The notes under the pieces are model-generated. The model saw nothing but the letters and a program-made list of their open reading frames with translations, ran no database searches and was not told the DNA's origin. A DNA stretch of 64,000 bases from Phycisphaerae bacterium RAS1 (GTDB lineage: Bacteria; Planctomycetota; Phycisphaerae; UBA1845; Fen-1342). Positions 33,852 through 42,352 of this stretch are shown here, in pieces. Every line of letters begins with the position of its first letter. The stretch's first letter is position 1. The position numbers and the translations under genes were made by a program. The stretch lies in the NCBI GenBank assembly GCA_007859745.1, contig SMLU01000001.1, positions 2,108,001-2,172,000 on the forward strand. Direction: 5' to 3'.

Positions 33852-34214
33852 TCACGCGGTCCGCCCGCGCGGCGGGACGCCGTACTGCTGCGTCGCGAAT
33901 CCGACGATCGCGCCGACGATGCTGCCGGGAATCGTGATATGCAGGAAATAGTGCATCTGTCCCAGCGCCACGAGAGCGGCGAGGATGAACCCGACGATCA
34001 CGCCGAACAAGATGCCCAGCGGCAGCGAGTTGAATCGGCGGGCGAAATAGCCGCAGGCGATTCCGGCGACCAGGCCCTTGAACGTCGAGCCGATGATGAT
34101 CATCACGATCTCCTCGCGGATTTTCGGATCATCGCCGGCTGAAACCAGCGCCGTCAGCCCGTCGAAAATCCCCAGGATGCCGCCGACGATCAGGCCCAGG
34201 ATAGGTTTGCTCAC
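33852..34214 (-). CDS. small membrane protein with four spans
   Basis: 120 residues from GTG 34214, which has GGAG 8 nt upstream and gives a clean membrane protein; the longer frame to 34319 adds an Arg-rich head without a ribosome site. Spans: about 5-24, 40-62, 68-90 and 93-112, with Gly-zipper-like motifs (GLIVGGILGIFDG, GIACGYFARRF, GSIVGAIVGFATQQYG). No family is named with confidence. It may be a two-by-two-span scaffold-like membrane protein. Confidence 0.7.
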   Translation of the reverse strand: MSKPILGLIVGGILGIFDGLTALVSAGDDPKIREEIVMIIIGSTFKGLVAGIACGYFARRFNSLPLGILFGVIVGFILAALVALGQMHYFLHITIPGSIVGAIVGFATQQYGVPPRGRTA

Positions 34215-34326
34215 AGAGTTCTCCGGTGAGAGCCAGCTAGGTTCGGCCGCAAGTCGCAGCCGCTGACCATTCATACAACGCGACGCCGCCGGTCTTTGGC
34301 CGGCGGCGCGGCGGTTCATGCGCCGC

Positions 34327-35148
34327 CTACCCAGCCAGCGCCTGCAACGGGTACTCGACGCGCGCGTAGCCGCGCTCCGTCGCCGTCCGTTCGACCGCCT
34401 GCCGCAGCGGCGGCGAATTCACGTCGTGAGGCAGAATCATGGCGTAGGTTCGCTCGCCAAGCTGATCCACCGCCAGGCTCGCCAGCGCTTCGGGTCGCTC
34501 AGCGCGGGACTCGACCAGAAGCACGCACGTGCCGCGCCGCTGCTGGAAGCTGAGCTGCGCCAGAAACTCCTCCGCACCCAGCGCCGATTCATCCAGCCCG
34601 ACGCGCGGGTCGGGACCCGGCCGGTGCTGCAACAGGTCGTAAAGGGCCGGCCAGTCGCCGCGGAGCACAGCACGCACCTCGGCGGCCCCCGGGCCGGTCT
34701 CGTCGTGCTGGCCGGCGGGCGAGCCGCGCCGCAGCGTCACGCGCGCGTCGGCCGCGTCGGACGCGCGGCGCGTCGGCTCAAATCCCTGCGGCACGAGCAG
34801 GCGCTGCGCGACGTCGATCGGGGCCGCCGCGTGCAGAGTCTTCCCGCCCGTCACATCGAACCAGTTCAGAAGCGCGCCCACCAGCATGCGCGCAAAACCG
34901 CGGCCGCGGTGCTGGGGTCGTGTGAAAATGTCGGACAGAACGCCGATGCTCCCGCCGCGGCAGATGCAGGCCAGGCCCAGCGCTTCGCCGCCGGGCGCGA
35001 TCAGCGCGACGGCGTCCTGCGCACCCGCGCCGCCCTCGCTGACTCGGGCCTTGAAGTCCGCCCACCACTCCGCCGGCCGCTCCAGCCCGATGCGCTCGAT
35101 CATCGGCCAACGGGCCGGCGCCGGCGGAATGATCAGCAGCGGCTTCAT
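34327..35148 (-). CDS. GNAT-family N-acetyltransferase
   Basis: 273 residues from ATG 35148. The acetyl-CoA-binding motif RPQHRGRGFARMLVGALL (about 97-114) with a preceding beta strand (GVLSDIFT) is clear. A second, weaker GNAT-like half follows (ALASLAVDQLGERTYAMIL ... LRQAVERTATERGYARVEYPL), so it may be a tandem-GNAT protein of which only the first half has the P-loop. Substrate unknown. Confidence 0.8.
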   Translation of the reverse strand: MKPLLIIPPAPARWPMIERIGLERPAEWWADFKARVSEGGAGAQDAVALIAPGGEALGLACICRGGSIGVLSDIFTRPQHRGRGFARMLVGALLNWFDVTGGKTLHAAAPIDVAQRLLVPQGFEPTRRASDAADARVTLRRGSPAGQHDETGPGAAEVRAVLRGDWPALYDLLQHRPGPDPRVGLDESALGAEEFLAQLSFQQRRGTCVLLVESRAERPEALASLAVDQLGERTYAMILPHDVNSPPLRQAVERTATERGYARVEYPLQALAG

Positions 35149-35266
35149 GGCGCGTCTTTTACCGGCGCGCCGCCCAATGCTGCAACCGCAGCCGCGGCGT
35201 GGGGTAGAATCGACGAAGCCCGAGCCGATGCGTCGTCGGTCCGCGTTTCACTTCGGAGGACGATCC

Positions 35267-36034
35267 ATGACCCGTTTTTCAGGTTGGACGCCACGGCTGT
35301 TCCTGATGCTGACCCTGGCCCTGGCTCAGAACGCGCTGGCGCAAGACAAGCCCGATCGCCCCGCGCCGCCGCGGGCCGAGCGTGACGATCCGCCGCCGCG
35401 CCCGGCCGCCGACGACGCCGAGCGCCGCCGCCCGCCGCGGCGCGAGGTCGATCCGACCTATGACCCGCCGCTGAAGTTCGAAGCGATCACCTACCAGATT
35501 GAGATCGCGGCCGACAAGGTCGCGGCGATCGACACGCAGGCGCTGGCCTCGCAGGGCGGATCGCTGGTCGAGTTCGACAAGGCGATTCGCGCGCTGGGCG
35601 CCGCCCGGGTGCTCTACCGTGCCGACCAGACCATCACAATCCAGGGACGCAACGAGATCGAAATCGGCGGCGATGTGCCGATCATCATTGGCACGTCGGT
35701 GACGCCCGCGGGACAGCCGCAGAACCAGCTCTCCCGCCAGCGAATCGGAGCCAAGATCGACATCGGCGGCCGCTGGATGTTCGCCGACGGCGCTCATCGT
35801 GCGCAGGCCGGCGTGGTCGTCGAACTATCGGACACCACCCCCGGCAACGTCGATGTCGGCGGAGTGAAGGCCCCGGTGTTCCGCTCGGTGCGGCAGAACT
35901 ACGGGGGCGAGCTGGAGCTCGGTCATCCGATCGTGCTGCTCAGCGTCGATGGCGCCGGGTCGCTCGAAGCGGGCAAGTCGGTCGCATACATCACGCGGCT
36001 GATGTTCCGTCCGGTCGCGGGGAATTCAAAGTAG
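35267..36034 (+). CDS. exported protein with Pro/Arg-rich linker, unknown
   Basis: 255 residues from ATG 35267 with CGGAGGA 6 nt upstream. A signal peptide (RLFLMLTLALAQNALAQ) is followed by a Pro/Asp/Arg-rich linker (about 25-65) and a beta-rich C-terminal domain of about 190 residues (KFEAITYQIEIAADKVAAIDTQ, KAIRALGAARVLYRADQTI, ..ELGHPIVLLSVDGAGSLEAGKS). The end resembles the type II/III secretin-like or DUF-type beta domain of pilus proteins only loosely. No family is recognised. Probably periplasmic. Confidence 0.65.
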   Translation: MTRFSGWTPRLFLMLTLALAQNALAQDKPDRPAPPRAERDDPPPRPAADDAERRRPPRREVDPTYDPPLKFEAITYQIEIAADKVAAIDTQALASQGGSLVEFDKAIRALGAARVLYRADQTITIQGRNEIEIGGDVPIIIGTSVTPAGQPQNQLSRQRIGAKIDIGGRWMFADGAHRAQAGVVVELSDTTPGNVDVGGVKAPVFRSVRQNYGGELELGHPIVLLSVDGAGSLEAGKSVAYITRLMFRPVAGNSK

Positions 36035-36051
36035 CCAGGAGCGCGGCACTT

Positions 36052-36116
36052 TCCGAGCCGCGACCGTGAGGGAGCGGAGGTTTGAAGAACCGCTTGCTCA
36101 CGCGCGCGGCTCGGAT
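36052..36116. repeat. dispersed palindromic repeat, family A (PHGRGSE-type)
   Basis: TTCCGAGCCGCGACCGTGAG GGAGCGG and its imperfect inverse CCGCTTGCTCACGCGCGCGG CTCGGA form a long hairpin between two convergent genes. The same unit is at 419-499, 51350-51524 and 55564-55668. Confidence 0.85.
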
Positions 36117-36127
36117 CAAAACGGCGG

Positions 36128-37342
36128 TCACCAGTCGCGCACGAACTCGTGCTGCCCGAATCTGGCGCGCGGCGTCGTCTCGTCCAGCGCCCAGCGGATT
36201 CGCTCGACGCCCTCCAGCGTCTCATCCAGTCCGCCGCAGAAGCTCAGCCGCAGGCGCCCCTCGGCGCCGAATTCGACGCCCGGCACCGTCACGACTTTGA
36301 CCTTCTCAAGCAGAAAGTGCGCCAGGCGGTGCGAACTGGGCTCGTAGCCGCGAAAATCGGGAAACACGAAGAACGTGCCGCCCGGGCGGATGACGCGCAG
36401 CCGCTTGAACGCGGCCAACTTCGCCAGCAGCGCATTGCGGCTTTGCTCCAAAGACGAGCGCAGGTCATCCACACAGCGCTGCTCGCCCTGCATCGCGCCG
36501 ACCGCCGCCACCTGTGCGATCACCGACGGCCCCGACGTCTGATGTCCCTGGATGCTGCTCATCGCCGCAATCAGCCGGGAGTTGTGCGTCACGGCCCAGC
36601 CGATGCGGAAGCCGGTCATGGCGTATTGTTTTGACGCGCCATTCACGATCAGCAGCCGCGCCGACTCGGAGCGGTCTTTCGCGAATTGCAGAAGATTGCA
36701 AGGCGGATGGCCGTCGAAGACCAGCCGGTGGTAGATGTCGTCGGAGATCAGGAACAACCCGCGCCGTTCGCAGAGCTCGACCAGCCCCGCCATGAACGCC
36801 TCCGAATACACGGCGCCGGTCGGGTTGTTGGGGCTGTTGATGATGACCGCCCGCGTGCGCGGCGTGATTCTCTTCTCGAAGTCCGCCACGCGCGGCTCAA
36901 ACGTCCCCTCCGGCACGTCGACCACGACCGGCACGCCCAAGGCGAGCTTTGCCATCTCCGGATAGCTGACCCAGTAGGGCGCGGCGAAGAGCGCTTCGTC
37001 GCCGGGGTTCAGAATGGCCTGCAGCGCGACCATGATGGCCTGCTTGGTGCCGCCCGACGCCATCACGTTTTCCGGACGGAAGGTCCCGCCGTAGAACTGC
37101 TCGGTGTAGCGGATGATCTCCTTCTTGAGCGCGGGGATTCCATCGGGCGGCGTGTAGCGCACGGCGCCGGTCTGGATCAGCTCCACGGCCTCGCGGATGG
37201 CGCCCTCAGGCGCCTTGCTGACCGGTTCACCGCCGCCGAGATGGATGATCGGCTCGCCCGCCACGCGCAGGCGCGCTGCGAGGGCGTTGAGCTTGAGCGT
37301 GGCGGATTCGCTGATGGACTGGGCCACCTGGCTGAGAGTCAT
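36128..37342 (-). CDS. class I/II PLP-dependent aminotransferase (aspartate aminotransferase-like)
   Basis: 404 residues from ATG 37342; an upstream in-frame ATG at 37393 adds a basic head with no support. Motifs: SPNNPTGAVYS, DDIYHRLVF, and NGASKQYAMTGFRIGW with the PLP-binding Lys238. The C-terminal Arg that holds the substrate carboxylate is in LRLSFCGG. The family transfers amino groups between aspartate (or related amino acids) and 2-oxo acids. Length is normal (about 400). No biosynthetic neighbour narrows the substrate. Confidence 0.93.
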   Translation of the reverse strand: MTLSQVAQSISESATLKLNALAARLRVAGEPIIHLGGGEPVSKAPEGAIREAVELIQTGAVRYTPPDGIPALKKEIIRYTEQFYGGTFRPENVMASGGTKQAIMVALQAILNPGDEALFAAPYWVSYPEMAKLALGVPVVVDVPEGTFEPRVADFEKRITPRTRAVIINSPNNPTGAVYSEAFMAGLVELCERRGLFLISDDIYHRLVFDGHPPCNLLQFAKDRSESARLLIVNGASKQYAMTGFRIGWAVTHNSRLIAAMSSIQGHQTSGPSVIAQVAAVGAMQGEQRCVDDLRSSLEQSRNALLAKLAAFKRLRVIRPGGTFFVFPDFRGYEPSSHRLAHFLLEKVKVVTVPGVEFGAEGRLRLSFCGGLDETLEGVERIRWALDETTPRARFGQHEFVRDW

Positions 37343-37464
37343 GCGCGGCCGCTTCTCCTGCCGTGTGCGTAAGGTGGTGCGGCGCCGTGCCATCCGGGGC
37401 GCATTCAGCGTGGCGCACCGCGTGCCACGGGCAATACACTAGTACCACAACCCTGGATTCTCCA

Positions 37465-37510
37465 GCCCTGGAGGGGCGAAAGAATAAAGCCCCGGGCGCA
37501 AGCCCGGGGA
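37465..37510. repeat. dispersed repeat, family C (first copy)
   Basis: AGCCCTGGAGGGGCGAAAGA ATAAAGCCCCGGGCGCAAGC CCGGG, almost the same as 60564-60611. A second, shorter GCCCCGGAGGGGC palindrome follows at about 37533. Confidence 0.8.
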
Positions 37511-37560
37511 TGTCAACGATGTACGGCCGAGCAGCCCCGGAGGGGCGAGAGATTTGCGCT

Positions 37561-38781
37561 TCATGATGCGGCGACGGCCGGGCGCGGCGCAAGCAGCTTT
37601 CGGAAATGTCGATTCCACAATCCGCGCGTGATCAGCGTCAGCAGGATCACGGCGCCGACCAGGCTGGCGGCCGCGGTCGCACCCCCGCCCTGCTGATGCT
37701 CGTGCACGTGGGTCAGCGCCTTCGGAGCGATGTTCAACGAGGCGTAGATCGCGTTCACCGCGAATCCGGCCAGCAGGGCGCAGCCGGCGATCGCCGCAAC
37801 GTAGACCACGACGCCGCGCCGCCCGATCACCTTCTGCAGCACGACGATGGTCGCCGCGTTGGTCGCCGGCCCGGCCAGCAGGAAAACCAGCCCCGCTCCA
37901 GGCGAGAGCCCTTCGCGGATGAGCACGGCCACCATCGGCGTCGACGCCGAGGCGCACACGTACATCGGCACGCCGGCGGCCAGCATGATCAGCGGCGCCC
38001 AGGGCGAGTGCACGACGTCGCGCATCGGCTCGTACGCCGCGAGCATGACCGACAGGGCGCCCGCGAGCAGGAATCCGACCGCCAGAAAGCCGGCCAGGTC
38101 GTCGAACATGTCGAACGCCCCGTATCGCAGACCTTCCAGAACGCGCGCCGGCAGCGATCGCGGGTGGCGCTCTGCCGATTCTGACGAGCAGCATGAACGT
38201 GCCGGCTCATTCGCCGGCGGCGCCGTGACCGTCGATGGGCGCGTCGAGCAACAGCTCGCCGCCGGAGCGACGGCAAGCGTCGGCGTGGCCGCGGCCGGCT
38301 TGGCGGAACAACAGCTCGCGCCCGCCGTCCGCTCTTCGGTACGAGATGCGGCGGTCGCCGGCTCGTCTCGCGCGTCCAGAAAATTCTGGACGATTCCGCC
38401 GACGAACGCAGTAAAGAATGCCGCCACCGGCCGGGCGATCGTCATGATCGGGTCGAGCAGGGCCCAGGTGACGGAAATCGAGTCGATGCCCGATTCGGGC
38501 GTTGAGATCAGGAACGCGGTTGTGGCGCCCTTGCTGGCCCCGGCCTTTCGCAGTTCGGATGCGACCGGCACGACCGAGCACGAACAGAGCGGCAGCGGGA
38601 CGCCGATCGCGGCCGCGTTGAACACGCTCTTCCAGTTGCGCCCGCCGAGCCATTTCTTCAGCCGGTCGGCGGGCAGGAAGACGTGAATCAGGCCGGCGAG
38701 CAGGAAGCCGGCGACGAGGTATGCGGCCGACGCGAGGACCAGGTTCCAGGTTTCGGAGAGGATGGAGAGAATGACCGTCAT
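37561..38781 (-). CDS. metal-type permease (DUF318/ArsP-like family)
   Basis: 406 residues from ATG 38781. About eight hydrophobic spans; the signature GVPLPLCSCSVVPVASELRKAGASKGATTAFLISTPESG fits the SO_0444/ArsP-type permease family, whose Cys pair takes part in metal or arsenic export. The middle loop (about 145-215) is long and holds three SCCS or ASCCS motifs 20-30 residues apart (ASCCSAKP, ASCCSTRP, SCCSSES), a good candidate metal-binding loop. Probably inner membrane; the exported ion is unknown. The gene is single; neighbours are unrelated. Confidence 0.88.
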   Translation of the reverse strand: MTVILSILSETWNLVLASAAYLVAGFLLAGLIHVFLPADRLKKWLGGRNWKSVFNAAAIGVPLPLCSCSVVPVASELRKAGASKGATTAFLISTPESGIDSISVTWALLDPIMTIARPVAAFFTAFVGGIVQNFLDARDEPATAASRTEERTAGASCCSAKPAAATPTLAVAPAASCCSTRPSTVTAPPANEPARSCCSSESAERHPRSLPARVLEGLRYGAFDMFDDLAGFLAVGFLLAGALSVMLAAYEPMRDVVHSPWAPLIMLAAGVPMYVCASASTPMVAVLIREGLSPGAGLVFLLAGPATNAATIVVLQKVIGRRGVVVYVAAIAGCALLAGFAVNAIYASLNIAPKALTHVHEHQQGGGATAAASLVGAVILLTLITRGLWNRHFRKLLAPRPAVAAS

Positions 38782-38831
38782 GTATCGCGTCCGCTCACGC
38801 CGGCGTGATTATAGCGGGCACACGCGCGCGG

Positions 38832-39209
38832 CTACTTCTTCTCCGGCGGCGGCGGCTCGCGCAGGACTTCCTTGATCGCGCCGCGCACGAAGCGGATCTT
38901 CACGTTGCTGGATTCGTCCACCTTGAGCGTGACTTCGTTATCGCGCACGTCCACGACCGTGCCGATGATCCCGCCGATGGTCTGCACGCGGTCGTTTCGC
39001 TTCAACGTGTTGATCATGTCCTGATACTTCTTCTTCTCACGTCTCTGTCCGCGAAGCATGAACCACCAGATGATCGCGATCGGAAGCAGTAGAGGGAGAA
39101 TCTGGCGGAAGAACACCTCGGCTCCCGACATCGGGGTCGGGGCCGTGGCGGTCGGCTGCGTGGTCTGTGCCAGCGTCAGGCTGAGCGTGAGTATTTCGAT
39201 CATTTCCAT
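38832..39209 (-). CDS. yajC: preprotein translocase auxiliary subunit YajC
   Basis: 125 residues from ATG 39209 (a second ATG two codons on is equally likely). One span at about 32-52 (ILPLLLPIAIIWWFMLRGQRREKKKYQDM), then the typical YajC domain (LKRNDRVQTIGGIIGTVVDVRDNEVTLKVDESSNVKIRFVRGAIKEVL). Subunit of the SecDF-YajC complex. It follows tgt on the same strand, the usual order in many genomes. Confidence 0.95.
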   Translation of the reverse strand: MEMIEILTLSLTLAQTTQPTATAPTPMSGAEVFFRQILPLLLPIAIIWWFMLRGQRREKKKYQDMINTLKRNDRVQTIGGIIGTVVDVRDNEVTLKVDESSNVKIRFVRGAIKEVLREPPPPEKK

Positions 39210-39298
39210 TCCCGAAGCGGGCCGGCGGCCCGACACACTGTTGTTTCTCGAATCGCGGCGTTCGCTACACGACTGTGAGCGATTTCGCGCCACGGTCG

Positions 39299-39358
39299 GA
39301 ACGCGAAGCGCAAGCGAGCGTACGCGGCGGTAGGCGCTCGCTTGCGCTTCGCGTTCTG
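39299..39358. repeat. dispersed palindromic repeat, family E, between tgt and yajC
   Basis: AACGCGAAGCGCAAGCGAGC with its inverse GCTCGCTTGCGCTTCGCGTT 20 bp further; related units at 48570-48592. Forms a strong hairpin in the tgt-yajC spacer. Confidence 0.85.
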
Positions 39359-39388
39359 AAATGTGGCAGCCAACTCGCGCACGTTGGA

Positions 39389-40549
39389 TTAGTCGTATTC
39401 GCTATTCGACATTCGAAATTCTGCATCGACATACGCCGCCATCCACGCGGCGAAGACATCGCGCTCGATCGCCTCGCGCATCGCGCGCATCAGCGATTGA
39501 TAGAAGGCGAGATTATGCAGCGAAACCAGCGTCCCTCCAAGGAGCTCCTCGCACATGAACAGGTGCCGCAGATACCCGCGCGAGAAATTCCGGCAGCAGT
39601 AACACCCGCACAACGGATCAAGCGGGCCGCTGTCCAACTTGTGAGCCGCATTCCGCAGCCTCGTCACACCCCGGCTGGTGAACGCGTAGCCCTTGCGACC
39701 GTTTCGCGTCGGCAGAACGCAGTCGAACTGATCCACTCCGGCGGCGACCGCCCGCACGATGTCGATCGGCCGGCCGACGCCCATCAGGTAGCGCGGGCGG
39801 TCGGCGGGCAAACGGTCGGCGAAGGCGTCCAGCAGGGCCCACATCGCCGGCGGCGGCTCACCGACCGACAGGCCGCCGATCGCGTAGCCGTCGAAGCCGA
39901 TTTCAATCAGCTCGTCGATGCAGCGCTGCCGCAGGTCGAGATCAAGGCCGCCTTGCACGATGCCGTACAGCGCCTGATCGCGGCGGGCGTGAGCCTCCTT
40001 GCTTCGCCGCGCCCAGAGGATCGTCCGCCTTACCGCGTCGCAGACACGGTCATCGCCCTTCCCACGTCCCCACGTTCCCACGTTCTGTTCGCCCAGCGCC
40101 GGGCACTCGTCGAACGCCATGATGATGTCCGCCCCCAGCGCGTTCTGCGTTTCGATCGAGCACTGCGGCGTGAGGCGGACCGGACTGCCGTCAATGTGCG
40201 AACGGAATTCGACGCCGTCGTCGTCGAGCCGCCGCAAGTCCGCCAGCGAGAAGACCTGGAAGCCGCCGCTGTCGGTGAGCATCGGGCCGTTCCAGCCGCT
40301 GAAGCGCTGCAGACCGCCGAGCTGAGCCACGACGCCGGGACCGGGGCGCAGCAGCAGGTGATAGGTGTTGGCGAGGATGATCTGCGCGCCTCCGGCGGCC
40401 ACCTGCTCGGGCGTCAGGCTCTTGACCGTGGCGCGCGTGCCGACCGGCATGAAGGCGGGTGTATCGATCGGGCCATGCGGCGTCTGGATGCGGCCGCGGC
40501 GGGCGCGGCTGCTGCGATGAGTGACGGTGAAGGAGAATTCAGGGCACAC
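39389..40549 (-). CDS. tgt: tRNA-guanine transglycosylase
   Basis: 386 residues from GTG 40549; the longer frame to 40699 reads through spacer sequence. The family motifs are all there: TPAFMPVGTRATVK, LTDSGGFQVFS with the first catalytic Asp, RYLMGVGRP, the nucleophile Asp in FDCVLPTRNGRKG, and the zinc site CGCYCCRNFSRGYLRHL. The enzyme swaps guanine 34 of certain tRNAs for a queuine precursor. Length normal. Upstream of yajC in the same direction. Confidence 0.96.
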   Translation of the reverse strand: MCPEFSFTVTHRSSRARRGRIQTPHGPIDTPAFMPVGTRATVKSLTPEQVAAGGAQIILANTYHLLLRPGPGVVAQLGGLQRFSGWNGPMLTDSGGFQVFSLADLRRLDDDGVEFRSHIDGSPVRLTPQCSIETQNALGADIIMAFDECPALGEQNVGTWGRGKGDDRVCDAVRRTILWARRSKEAHARRDQALYGIVQGGLDLDLRQRCIDELIEIGFDGYAIGGLSVGEPPPAMWALLDAFADRLPADRPRYLMGVGRPIDIVRAVAAGVDQFDCVLPTRNGRKGYAFTSRGVTRLRNAAHKLDSGPLDPLCGCYCCRNFSRGYLRHLFMCEELLGGTLVSLHNLAFYQSLMRAMREAIERDVFAAWMAAYVDAEFRMSNSEYD

Positions 40550-40718
40550 GATCGAGCGGCACACAGTTGGGTGGGGCGTCGGGTGGCACGGACAAGCCGT
40601 CGCGCCAAGAAAACGGCATCTGTCGTCCGGCGTTGCCGCGACGGCTTGTCCGTGGCGTCGCTCGCGCTGCCCGGCTGACCGGCTAGAAGCCGATAGCACA
40701 AACGACCGGAGCGCGATG

Positions 40719-42056
40719 CTATTCGGGTCGCTTGGCGGGGAGCTGCAGGCCGAAGTCCTGAATCCGCGCCTTGATTTCGTTCAGCGACGTGACGCCGAAG
40801 TTTCGCGTCGAGAGCAACTCCTGCTCCGAATGCGTCACCAGGTCCGCCAGCGTATTGATGTTCAGGCGCTGCAGGCAGCGCCGGGCGCGGACCGACAGGT
40901 CCAGCTCCGAGACGGACTTGGACAGCACCGCTTCCCGGCCGGGCGGGATCACCGGCTTGGGCGCGATGGCTTCCTGCACGGCGGCGACGTCGATCTCGGC
41001 TACGTCCTGGCCCAGGCGCAGGTTTCGCTTGGCGAGCATGGCCTTGATCTCAGTCAGCGACGTCTCGCCGAAGTTCTTGAACGCCATCAGCTCGGCCTCG
41101 CTGAGCTTGATCAGCTCGCCGAGCGTCTGGATGCGCATCTTCTTCAGGCAGTTGCGGGCGCGGACGGAGAGCTCGAACTCGGTGATGGGCATGGCCATCA
41201 GCCGTTCGCGCGGATCGACCCGCTCCCCGCCGACCTCGTCGATCACCATGCTCAGACAGCTTTCCACGTCCTTGAGGAAGAGCCGCGCCCGCGTGTGATT
41301 CGGAAAGGCGCGCAGCACGCGCCGCAGGCATTCGAGCGCATCCTCGAAGCGGCCCAGGTCTTCGTACACCACGGCCAGGTTGATCAGCGCGTTGACCGAG
41401 GCCCGCGGCTGAAGCGCCAGGCGCTGATACAGCTCGATCGCCTTGGCGTCGTCCCCGCCCAGGTCGTAAAGCCAGGCGCTGCGGAACGCAGCTTCCGCGT
41501 GGTCCGGCGAGAGCGCCAGGGTCTTTTCATATTGCTCGACGGCCAGGACGCGGTCGCCGCTGCGCTCGGCGATCAGCCCCTGCACGAAGTACCACTCGCC
41601 GCGGTCGCCGCCGCGCGAGGCGTTCTTCTTGACGATTTTCTCGGCGGCGGGCAGGTCGTTGCGGCGGACGTGGGCGGCGGCGACGGCCATATCGACTTCG
41701 AACGCGTCCCAGCCGCGATCGGCGGCCTTTTCGAGCTGATCGACCGCGTCGTCCAGCTTGCCGAGGGCCAGCGCGGCCAGGCCGGCGTAAAAGCGGCGCA
41801 GGGCGTTGTCCGTGGCTTTGGAGAAGAGGGCATAGGCGTCGGCGTGCCGGTTCAGAACGTAGAGCGCGACGGCCAGACGTAGCACCTCGGTCCCGCCGGC
41901 TGCTTCCGCCTGGCGGCGGTAGTCGCTGGTGAGTTGCTCGAAACGCTCGTAGGTCGAGTAGGACGCGTAGGCGGCGTCGGCGTATTGGTCGATGCTTTCC
42001 TGCGTAAGCGTCGGGATCGAGAAGAACGCTGCGAGATCTAGCGCCGTATCCGGCAT
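40719..42056 (-). CDS. TPR protein with two RNA-polymerase alpha-CTD-like domains
   Basis: 445 residues from ATG 42056 with GGAG 11 nt upstream. Residues about 50-265 are TPR-like helices (ALYVLNRHADAYALFSKATD, GLIAERSGDRVLAVEQYEKTLALSPDHAEA). Two copies of the alpha-CTD fold follow: 290-348 (ITEFELSVRARNCLKKMRIQTLGELIKLSEAELMAFKNFGETSLTEIK) and 380-440 (VSELDLSVRARRCLQRLNINTLADLVTHSEQELLSTRNFGVTSLNEIK). In RNA polymerase alpha this helix-hairpin-helix domain binds UP-element DNA and activators. There is no alpha N-terminal domain, so it is not rpoA. A role in DNA binding or polymerase recruitment is likely but unproven. Divergent from metH. Confidence 0.85.
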   Translation of the reverse strand: MPDTALDLAAFFSIPTLTQESIDQYADAAYASYSTYERFEQLTSDYRRQAEAAGGTEVLRLAVALYVLNRHADAYALFSKATDNALRRFYAGLAALALGKLDDAVDQLEKAADRGWDAFEVDMAVAAAHVRRNDLPAAEKIVKKNASRGGDRGEWYFVQGLIAERSGDRVLAVEQYEKTLALSPDHAEAAFRSAWLYDLGGDDAKAIELYQRLALQPRASVNALINLAVVYEDLGRFEDALECLRRVLRAFPNHTRARLFLKDVESCLSMVIDEVGGERVDPRERLMAMPITEFELSVRARNCLKKMRIQTLGELIKLSEAELMAFKNFGETSLTEIKAMLAKRNLRLGQDVAEIDVAAVQEAIAPKPVIPPGREAVLSKSVSELDLSVRARRCLQRLNINTLADLVTHSEQELLSTRNFGVTSLNEIKARIQDFGLQLPAKRPE

Positions 42057-42107
42057 GGTCGATCGTCTCCTGGAGGCGTCGGCGTACCCACTGTCGATTG
42101 AACCTTG

Positions 42108-42113
42108 TATAAT
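42108..42113 (+). promoter_or_regulatory. TATAAT -10-like box facing metH
   Basis: A perfect consensus -10 hexamer in an otherwise G+C-rich spacer between two divergent genes. No convincing -35 box is seen 17 bp upstream. The inverse reading (TTATTATACAAG) could serve the minus-strand gene. Confidence 0.3.
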
Positions 42114-42222
42114 AACCGTTTTGCAGCCCCTGGCAACCGGCCGGATGCGGGCCGCCCCCCCTGGGCAGTGCCGTCCCCCCGGTAGGGGGCATCCCGATCG
42201 AGGTTGCGATCGGCGGCGTCTT

Positions 42223-42321
42223 TCCGAACCCGCCGCGCCAAGCGGCGGGGTGACGATTGTTGGCGATCGGCGACGCACAGGCCGCAAACGTCACCCCGCC
42301 GCTTGGCGCGGCGGGTTCGGA
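42223..42321. repeat. 33-bp perfect inverted repeat upstream of metH
   Basis: Arms 42223-42255 and 42289-42321 are exact inverses (beginning TCCGAACCCGCCGCGCCAAG), with a 33-bp spacer. Right arm ends 31 bp before the metH start. It can form a very stable hairpin in the metH leader. Confidence 0.9.
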
Positions 42322-42352
42322 CCGGCGGGCTTCCCGCCCCGGGCAGGAGCGC

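Noticed and set aside
40719-42056. RNA polymerase alpha subunit (rpoA)
   Set aside because: The alpha N-terminal assembly domain is absent and the CTD is duplicated behind TPRs.
42057-42352. Cobalamin riboswitch upstream of metH
   Set aside because: The conserved B12-box and core sequence elements could not be found; only a simple inverted repeat is present.
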